DNA of 7,437 nt. Source: Verrucomicrobiota bacterium. Lineage in GTDB: Bacteria > Verrucomicrobiota > Verrucomicrobiia > Opitutales > Opitutaceae. The translations under genes and the position numbers were made by a program. Under the pieces are notes generated by a model that searched no databases, was not told the origin of the DNA, and saw only the letters and a program-made list of their open reading frames with translations. The stretch is taken from the NCBI GenBank assembly GCA_030832235.1, contig JAURJO010000508.1:1-7437 (forward strand), in the 5' to 3' direction. Numbering within the stretch: the first letter of the stretch is position 1; every line of letters begins with the position of its first letter. Shown here one piece after another: positions 1 to 5,031 of the stretch.

Positions 1-1008
1 CATGCCGGGCGCCCCGGGGTCGCCCGTGAGCATGGGAAAGAGGATCGTGCTTACGGGTATGCGCGGAGGGAGCTGCTTGCGGGCGATCTCGAACAGCCGC
101 ACGCGTGTGCCCTCGTCGATGTCGCCGTCCGAGGCGAGCGAGTCGCCTCCGGTCGGCAGGCCGTCGGTGAGGAGCACGATACTGTCGGGCAGGCGAGGCA
201 GGGCGCGCACGGTCGCGAAGGCGCGCTCGAGGTTCGCCGGACCCTTGGGCACGATCTGGTTAAGGCGGGCGATCACCTCGCCCATGGTTTTCTGATCGCG
301 GGTACTGAACCATTCCTCCCCGCGTTTCGGGATGATCGGCGTCGTCTCGTCGTTGAAGAGTAGGATCTGGAAACGCGTCTCCGGCTCCAGGGAGGCGAGC
401 ATCCACGTCATCGCCGCGATGACCCGCTGCCACTTGAGAGAGGCGCGCTTCTTGTCGTCGGTATCGCCGAGCCGGGCGGCGGCGCCGTCGATGGTGTCAT
501 CGAGCATGGATCCCGAGACACGCACGAGGAACACCACGAATTCTCCGTTCAGCTTCACGCCCGTGAGGTACTGGCGTCGATCGGGGTTCGGGATGGGCAC
601 GGGCGGCGCCTTCTCCTCGGTCGGCAGGTCCCGCTTCTCGCCGAGTAGGGCCGCCAGCGCCTCCTGCATGGCGGCGATCTCCTGCAGCATGAGGAGCAGC
701 TGCTTCCGGCGATCGGAGACCTTGGTCTCGTCCTCCTTGTTCTTGGCGCTAAGGTCGCGGAGTTCCAGTTGCGCGGCAGCGAGCATGGCCGCGAGGCGGT
801 CGAGCTCGTCCTGATTTAGCTTCGCCTGCGCCTCCACCCGCCGGAGCTGGTCGCGCGCGGCGTCGACATCGGATTTATCTACGTCGGTTTTGCGCGCGAT
901 CGTGAGGATGAAGATCAGCAGTACCGCGCCGAAGCCGCAGCAGATGCAGTCGAGGAACGAGAGACTGTAGATCTCCGTCTCTCGGCGTCGCTTGGCCAGG
1001 CTCGACAT
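1..1008 (-). CDS. Membrane-anchored coiled-coil VWA-domain protein, ExbD-like N-terminus (partial, C-terminus off the window)
   Basis: 336 codons are visible; the frame runs off base 1 without a stop. An in-frame TGA (1029-1027) lies seven codons upstream with no other start between, so ATG at 1008 is firm, although no Shine-Dalgarno is seen. Residues 1-17 are basic (KRRRE). Residues 18-36 form one membrane helix beginning FLDCICCGFGAV, so the rest should be periplasmic. Asp20 sits where ExbD/TolR carry their proton-relay Asp. Residues 45-125 are charged, heptad-like coiled coil, followed by a Pro-rich linker (129-143). Residues 155-325 read as a von Willebrand factor A domain: strand FVVFLV, MIDAS-1 position RVSGS (163-167), MIDAS-2 position GPAN (256-259) and MIDAS-3 LLTDG (279-283). 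The usual first Asp is Arg163 and the usual Thr is Ala258, so metal binding is doubtful. It is the third gene of a probable operon with the ExbB/MotA-like gene. Family assignment is confident; function is unknown. Confidence 0.85.
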   Translation of the reverse strand, partial: MSSLAKRRRETEIYSLSFLDCICCGFGAVLLIFILTIARKTDVDKSDVDAARDQLRRVEAQAKLNQDELDRLAAMLAAAQLELRDLSAKNKEDETKVSDRRKQLLLMLQEIAAMQEALAALLGEKRDLPTEEKAPPVPIPNPDRRQYLTGVKLNGEFVVFLVRVSGSMLDDTIDGAAARLGDTDDKKRASLKWQRVIAAMTWMLASLEPETRFQILLFNDETTPIIPKRGEEWFSTRDQKTMGEVIARLNQIVPKGPANLERAFATVRALPRLPDSIVLLTDGLPTGGDSLASDGDIDEGTRVRLFEIARKQLPPRIPVSTILFPMLTGDPGAPGM

Positions 1009-1026
1009 GGCGGTGGACGCGCGACC

Positions 1027-2484
1027 TCAGCTGCGGGCCGGAGCCGGACAATGGGCGAAAAGTACCTCGGCGGCGAGTTCGTCGCTGGCGAACGTCATGC
1101 GATCTCCGGCGGCGACGGCGACCCTGGACGGAGTGTCGCTGGAAGTGTCCTGCCACCAGAGCGCTCCGTCGTCGAACGTGAGTTGCGCGAGGCATCCGGG
1201 TACGTGGCTGAAGCCTGGGGGCAGGGCGAGCCGCGGCTGCTGGTCGGTGCTGCCGATGGTGAATACGGAACCCGCGACGAGCGGATGCCCAATGCCGCCC
1301 AGAATGGCATGCGTGGGGATCGCGGGGCTCGAGGAGCCGGAAGGCTTGTGCAGCTGAATCCTTGCGCGCGCTCGGTGCGAACCGGCTGCCTCCGCACGGG
1401 GAACCGACGTCTCGACCGGCACCTCGGCGAGATCGGCGGGCGTCTTCAGCCAGCGATTGGCGAGGTGCGCGGCACCGGCGGCCGCGGCACCGCGTGCGAG
1501 GCGGATCTGACGGGTCGGATGGCAGGAGCGCAGGCGGGCGGACAAGCCGGGCACACGGGCCGCTCGGTCGGTCAAGGCGAGGGTGAAGGGAGAACCCGCC
1601 GGCAGATGGCGCTGGAGGAACGTTTGGACCGCTTGTCCCAACGTGGTCGTGAACGCCAGGGAATCCATGGCCAGCTGTTCGTGTTTCGCGGGCATCTCGT
1701 AGGCCCGGGTGGCGGTGTTGATAACGAAACGGACCTCCGGCACCTCCGACCAGAGGAAGTCCTTCAGTTGTCGAAAAAATTCCTGCTCGATCCGACCGTC
1801 CTCAAGGATGTCGAACGTGGTGTGCCGCAGGAACCGGTTGCCGAAGGATGCGGTGAGTTGCTTGAGAAGGCCCGCGAGGCCCGACTGCGGCAGGCGCGCG
1901 AAGGCGCGACGCGTGAGCCGGGCTCCGTCCTGGGTGAGCAGCGTCAGATCACTTCCGTCGAGTCCGGTTTCGACGACCAGCACGGGAATCGTCGGACTGA
2001 AAACGGGTCCCCGCGGATCGCAGAGCGCGGCGCAGGCGTGGTCGACCATTCCGGAAACCGGCAGGCGCAACTCGCCGATCATACCCAGAACCAGACCGAC
2101 CTTTTCCTCTTCGGTCGCGGCGTCCCGCAGGTAATCCCCCGGCAGGGCCAGCACTACCCGATCGGCGGCCGGCAGCTTCACCATGAGGTCGCGGAGGTGG
2201 AAGTAGGCCAGTTCGGAGAAGGCGACCGGTTTGCCGTTCGAAAGGAGTCCGGACGGCTCATGGGCGAGTCTCGACCAGAAGTTGCAGCTGATACGGCGCG
2301 GATGGACGAACCAGAGGTCCTCCGCGGCGCGTCCCAGCACCAGACCGCGTTCGGTGGCGCAGGCGTAGCCCGGCCAATCTTCGCCGCCCGCGGCGCCGGT
2401 CGGCGGCATCAGCGACAGATTGGTCTCGTCGCCCTGGGCGGCGAGGAGTCCGGCGTCGGAAAGCTCTATCCCGAGGGAGGGCAT
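1027..2484 (-). CDS. Divergent Hsp70/actin-like ATPase-fold protein with possible C-terminal FHA-like domain
   Basis: 485 residues, ATG start, TGA stop. Residues 1-345 follow the order of an Hsp70/actin-type fold: an opening strand LGIELSDAG (4-12), a GYACATERGLVLGRAA segment (39-54) like the Hsp70 region before the first helix, VVLALPGDYLRDA (110-122) resembling the 'VPA.F' strand, DHACAAL (148-154), a second phosphate-loop-like strand VLVVETGLDGSDLTLL (168-183), and LARGAAAAGA (329-338), matching the terminal ARGAA motif. The Gly/Thr-rich phosphate loops of true Hsp70s (DLGTT, DxGGGT) are not preserved, so ATPase activity is uncertain. After an Ala/Pro/Ser-rich linker (346-394), residues 397-478 look like a small beta sandwich similar to FHA (IGS, WWQDTSS, AGDRMTF), without the usual GR, SxxH and NG residues. 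No signal peptide or membrane helix is seen, so it is probably cytoplasmic. It starts 7 nt after the ExbB/MotA-like gene. A GAGGAGG at 2509-2503 is 18 nt from the ATG, too far for an ideal ribosome site. The fold assignment is inference from pattern. Confidence 0.75.
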   Translation of the reverse strand: MPSLGIELSDAGLLAAQGDETNLSLMPPTGAAGGEDWPGYACATERGLVLGRAAEDLWFVHPRRISCNFWSRLAHEPSGLLSNGKPVAFSELAYFHLRDLMVKLPAADRVVLALPGDYLRDAATEEEKVGLVLGMIGELRLPVSGMVDHACAALCDPRGPVFSPTIPVLVVETGLDGSDLTLLTQDGARLTRRAFARLPQSGLAGLLKQLTASFGNRFLRHTTFDILEDGRIEQEFFRQLKDFLWSEVPEVRFVINTATRAYEMPAKHEQLAMDSLAFTTTLGQAVQTFLQRHLPAGSPFTLALTDRAARVPGLSARLRSCHPTRQIRLARGAAAAGAAHLANRWLKTPADLAEVPVETSVPRAEAAGSHRARARIQLHKPSGSSSPAIPTHAILGGIGHPLVAGSVFTIGSTDQQPRLALPPGFSHVPGCLAQLTFDDGALWWQDTSSDTPSRVAVAAGDRMTFASDELAAEVLFAHCPAPARS

Positions 2485-2491
2485 GGCGCGG

Positions 2492-3346
2492 TCAGACCGA
2501 CGCCTCCTCGCGCGCGGGTACCTTCATGACGTCGATCAGCTTGCCGCGGCAGAAGGTCTGCAAATCGATGATGAAGGCCTCCTGGCGCGACTGGACGACG
2601 TGCATCACGTACATCAGGCCCATCGAGAGGATGAGGGCGACGAGGGTGGAGTTGAACGCGAGCCCCAGCGCGTCGATGACGGGCGCGATGTCGCCCTTCA
2701 GCGCGTCCTCGGCGAAGGCGAGGGCGAGACCGATGCCGCGCACGGTGCCGATGAAGCCGATCGCAGGGATCGCCCAGGCGATGTAGCGCACCAGCGATAA
2801 CGAGGAATCGAGCTGGTCAGCAGCGAGTTCGGCGCGCTCCTTGACCGCGTTGGCCGCGTCCTGGACCGAGTGGGTGGCGTGGAAACGGTGCAGGGCCGCG
2901 AGGAGGCACTCGGGTAGCAGTCGGTCGCGGATGCGCGTGTTGGCGTCGATGACCGCGCGGAGTTCCTTGTGACGGTCCAGGGCGTCGCCCGGGATAATGC
3001 GTTCCCCTGGCTGGAGACGCACAAGTTCCTGATTGAAGAGGACGCGTTCGTTCCGGACTGCCCCCAGCTTGTGGAAGAGGATGATGATGCCCCAGATCGC
3101 GAAGATGATCTCAATCTTCTGCTCGGTGTCCTTGATGATGATGTAGATCGAGCGCATGTCCGACTCGGCTCCGGCGGTACTGCCTTGGGCGGAACGCACG
3201 CGTTGCTTCAGCTCGATCTCCTCAACCCGGGGGTCGACGACCACGCGGTAGACCGGCTCGACGATGGCGATCGCCAGCAAGAGCCCGAGAAATGGAACGA
3301 GGAAGTCGGCGGAGAAAAAACCTTTCGGGCGCAGGGAGGAGAACAT
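2492..3346 (-). CDS. MotA/TolQ/ExbB-family proton channel protein
   Basis: 284 residues from the ATG at 3346. The frame is open further up to an ATG at 3544, but that extension (Arg/Pro-rich, non-hydrophobic) looks like read-through of intergenic DNA, and the shorter form begins just before the first membrane helix as expected. Hydrophobic segments lie at about 15-33, 78-95, 186-212 and 226-251. The segment IPAIGFIGTVRGIGLALAF (193-211) is the family's signature helix, and LGLAFNSTLVALILSMGL (227-244) is the next one. Thr201 and Thr234 are 33 residues apart, the same spacing as the channel-lining threonines of E. coli ExbB (148/181) and TolQ (145/178). The Glu five residues before the second Thr in those proteins is Leu229 here. 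Such proteins form inner-membrane pentamers that pass protons with an ExbD/TolR/MotB partner. The only candidate partner in view is the VWA protein two genes downstream. First gene of the minus-strand operon; no clear Shine-Dalgarno. Confidence 0.9.
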   Translation of the reverse strand: MFSSLRPKGFFSADFLVPFLGLLLAIAIVEPVYRVVVDPRVEEIELKQRVRSAQGSTAGAESDMRSIYIIIKDTEQKIEIIFAIWGIIILFHKLGAVRNERVLFNQELVRLQPGERIIPGDALDRHKELRAVIDANTRIRDRLLPECLLAALHRFHATHSVQDAANAVKERAELAADQLDSSLSLVRYIAWAIPAIGFIGTVRGIGLALAFAEDALKGDIAPVIDALGLAFNSTLVALILSMGLMYVMHVVQSRQEAFIIDLQTFCRGKLIDVMKVPAREEASV

Positions 3347-3555
3347 GGTGGGAAAGCGGGCCGGCGGAACAGGAAGAACCCGTGACGCAAAACCGGAGGA
3401 TTTCAAATCCGCCGATGGGGGAGGACGCGGATGGAAAGGGTTAGTAACGGTTGAATTCCGGGCGAAGACAATTTTAGTTCCGACCGGAAACCTTCCGCAG
3501 AAGATTCCGTCCCTTTCCCTCAACGCGAAACAGCGAGACTCCAATTTCGACCACG
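3347..3555. promoter_or_regulatory. Divergent intergenic region between the channel operon and the lipoprotein genes
   Basis: 209 bp separate the start codons of two divergently oriented genes, so promoters for both directions must lie here or inside the genes. The stretch 3441-3480 is clearly more AT-rich than its surroundings. On the plus strand TTGAAT (3451-3456) could be a -35 element, but 17 nt further the hexamer TTAGTT (3474-3479) is a poor -10, so no promoter is called with confidence in either direction. A short inverted repeat CGGAA-acc-TTCCG lies at 3485-3497. The larger palindrome at 3394-3414 is listed separately. No credible small gene or RNA is seen. Confidence 0.5.
3394..3414. 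repeat. Imperfect 21-bp palindrome, candidate operator
   Basis: The arms are CGGAGGATTT (3394-3403) and AAATCCGCCG (3405-3414) around a single central C. Nine of ten arm positions pair; only A3397/G3411 is mismatched. Inner arms of GGATTT and AAATCC are perfect. It lies 48 bp upstream of the channel-gene start and 142 bp upstream of the lipoprotein start. The near-perfect dyad of about two helical turns fits a dimeric regulator's site. It could instead fold as a hairpin in the leader of the minus-strand transcript. No regulator gene is in the window. Confidence 0.45.
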
Positions 3556-4194
3556 ATGAACCGTCGCCTCGTCTCCCTGATCACCGCCACCGCTGTAGCC
3601 GGTCTGACCGGCTGTTCCTCCGGTGTCGCGCCCTCCAAAACCGCGACGGGAGCCGGCACGGGGGCCATGATCGGCGGTGTCGGCGGCGCCGTCGTTGGCA
3701 ACAACAGCAGCATGGGAACCGGTACCGGACTTGCCGCGGGTGCCGCGGCGGGAGCGATCATCGGCGGAATCGTGGGAATGGTGCAGGACGCCAAGGACCG
3801 GAAGGAACAGGACCGCCTCGCACAGGAGCGCGCGTACCAGCAGGAGCGCGCGAAGAAGTTGGCCGAGGAGGCCAAGTTGAAGGCTTCCATGGAAGAGGAA
3901 CTCGCGGTGGCCGAGGGCTTCCGTATCTCGGATTTGGAACTTTCCGACGCCAAACGGAAACTTGAGGGCGCCGAGGAGCGCCTCAAGCGGCTGCGCGACG
4001 AGCGTTCCGCCGCTTTGGCGAAGAAGAAGCAGCTGGATGAGGCCAACGAGAAGACCCTCCAGACGGAAGCGGAAATCGCCCGATTGGAGGAGGAGCTTGC
4101 CCGGCTGAAGGGCGACGAGGCTCCGGGAGCCCGCAAGCCGGCCGAGGGCGCGCCGGTTCCCGCCACGACGACCGTGGTTCGGCCGTCGAACTGA
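3556..4194 (+). CDS. Glycine-zipper lipoprotein with long coiled coil
   Basis: 212 residues from ATG at 3556. The N-terminus is a lipoprotein signal: MNRR, a hydrophobic stretch, then lipobox LTGC with the lipidated Cys at position 20. Ser follows the Cys, which in proteobacteria favours outer-membrane sorting. Residues 32-48 and 54-76 are two Gly/Ala-rich glycine-zipper segments of similar pattern (GAMIGGVGGAVVG and GAIIGGIVGMV), as in the YMGG-like and SlyB/OmpA-glycine-zipper families, where they form tightly packed membrane helices. Residues 78-186 are highly charged, rich in Glu, Lys, Arg and Leu, and look like a long helical coiled coil interrupted around 119-128. The last 25 residues are Pro/Ala/Thr-rich and disordered. 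It is probably an envelope structural protein lying between the outer membrane and the periplasm. The second lipoprotein gene follows 49 nt downstream in the same direction. No clear Shine-Dalgarno precedes the start. No enzymatic role is suggested. Confidence 0.88.
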   Translation: MNRRLVSLITATAVAGLTGCSSGVAPSKTATGAGTGAMIGGVGGAVVGNNSSMGTGTGLAAGAAAGAIIGGIVGMVQDAKDRKEQDRLAQERAYQQERAKKLAEEAKLKASMEEELAVAEGFRISDLELSDAKRKLEGAEERLKRLRDERSAALAKKKQLDEANEKTLQTEAEIARLEEELARLKGDEAPGARKPAEGAPVPATTTVVRPSN

Positions 4195-4234
4195 AGCAGC
4201 CCGGGCCGCCAAACGTATCGGGGGCATCGTCTTC

Positions 4235-4239
4235 GAGGG
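4235..4239 (+). promoter_or_regulatory. Ribosome binding site supporting the GTG start at 4244
   Basis: GAGGG ends 4 nt before the GTG. The spacing is tight, but it is the only Shine-Dalgarno-like match in the 49-nt gap. The next in-frame ATG is codon 78, which would delete the signal sequence, so GTG is preferred. Confidence 0.4.
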
Positions 4240-4243
4240 CGCT

Positions 4244-5008
4244 GTGAGAATCGCACACCACACCGCAGTGGTCCTTGGTGCGGTGCTCGGAGGCTTGGGG
4301 TCCGGATGCAATGCGCCCGGTCACAGGGTGAAGATCGATGCGATCGCGCGCCAGGAGTCTCCGCGTGACGCCCAATCCTACATCCTCAAGCCGCGGGGTG
4401 CCGCCGCGGCCGACGACACGTTGAGGACTCGCGAGGCCACGGAGTTCATCCGCACCGCTCTGTCCGGCAAAGGGATGTACGAGGCGCCCAACGCCGAACG
4501 GGCGGATCTTTTGATCGAAGTGGATTACGGCGTGGAGGCGCCGCGCTCGAAGATCGAGCGCGTCACGGTGCCCATCTACGCTCAAGTGGGAGGCGGGGTG
4601 AGATACGGCACGGTCGCGGGACGGGACGCGCAGGGGAACCCCGTGCAGCGGTCGGTGGCGGTGTACGAACCGCCCAGGACGGAGATTGTCGGCTACGACG
4701 AGGTTCCGCGGCTGGTCACGGTCTACGAGAAGTACCTGAAGATTTCCGCGCGCGAGAATCGCGCCAGCAGCGAGGGTCGGCCGCCGCCGGAACTGTGGAC
4801 GATCCACGCAAGCACCGAGGACGAGAGCAAAGATATCAGGAAATACCTGCCGATCATCGCGTCCGCCACGATCGACTTCGTGGGTGAGGGTGCATCCGGC
4901 GAGACCACGGTGAAGGTCCGGGCAGACGGTCCCGGCGTGGATTTCATTCGCAAGGGCATGGGCCAGCCTGCCTCCACCCCGACGCCGGTCGTTGCTCCGC
5001 GCGGGTGA
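4244..5008 (+). CDS. Putative lipoprotein of unknown function
   Basis: 254 residues with a GTG start. The N-terminus (RIAHH, then a hydrophobic Val/Leu/Gly stretch to about residue 21) ends in GSGC with Cys22. This is lipobox-like, but the -3 residue is Gly19 instead of Leu/Val/Ile, so lipidation is likely but not certain. Residues 57-96 resemble the part of DUF4136-type lipoproteins where a helix (residues 62-75) is followed by 'ADLLIEVDY' (87-95); the likeness is too weak for a family call. The middle (105-165) is rich in Val and Tyr and probably beta-stranded. Residues 183-215 contain a helix and 'ASATIDFVGEG'. The tail (240-254) is Pro/Thr-rich and disordered. It is probably co-transcribed with the glycine-zipper lipoprotein upstream and would act in the periplasm or at a membrane surface. 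I do not recognise the gene. Confidence 0.8.
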   Translation: MRIAHHTAVVLGAVLGGLGSGCNAPGHRVKIDAIARQESPRDAQSYILKPRGAAAADDTLRTREATEFIRTALSGKGMYEAPNAERADLLIEVDYGVEAPRSKIERVTVPIYAQVGGGVRYGTVAGRDAQGNPVQRSVAVYEPPRTEIVGYDEVPRLVTVYEKYLKISARENRASSEGRPPPELWTIHASTEDESKDIRKYLPIIASATIDFVGEGASGETTVKVRADGPGVDFIRKGMGQPASTPTPVVAPRG

Positions 5009-5016
5009 TCCGCGCG
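4998..5016. terminator. GC hairpin between convergent genes (weak terminator candidate)
   Basis: Perfect 7-bp arms CGCGCGG (4998-5004) and CCGCGCG (5010-5016) enclose a 5-nt loop that contains most of the TGA stop of the plus-strand lipoprotein gene. There is no T-tract on either strand, so it is not a standard intrinsic terminator. It may still help halt or stabilise the convergent transcripts, since only 23 bp separate the two stop codons. Confidence 0.25.
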
Positions 5017-5031
5017 TCCGGCGTCGGCTTC

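Noticed and set aside
875..1195. Minus-strand 106-codon frame overlapping the Hsp70-like/VWA junction
   Set aside because: Arg-rich shadow of the two real genes in another frame, spanning their boundary with no motif.
1051..2529. Plus-strand open frame of 492 codons antisense to the Hsp70-like gene
   Set aside because: The product is rich in Gly, Arg, Glu and Gln with no domain pattern, and it lies opposite a frame with recognisable fold motifs and operon spacing. It is a typical GC-rich shadow frame.
3451..3479. Sigma-70 promoter TTGAAT-17-TTAGTT on the plus strand
   Set aside because: The -10 hexamer matches the consensus at only two of six positions; kept as a remark in the intergenic entry only.
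3347..3544. N-terminal extension of the ExbB/MotA-like protein to an ATG at 3544
   Set aside because: The 66 extra residues are polar, Arg/Pro-rich and unlike the family's N-terminus, and would consume nearly all of the divergent promoter region.
4177..4191. GTTCG/CGAAC hairpin at the end of the glycine-zipper gene
   Set aside because: Only 5 bp, inside coding sequence and without a T-tract, so it is not credible as a terminator between two likely co-transcribed genes.
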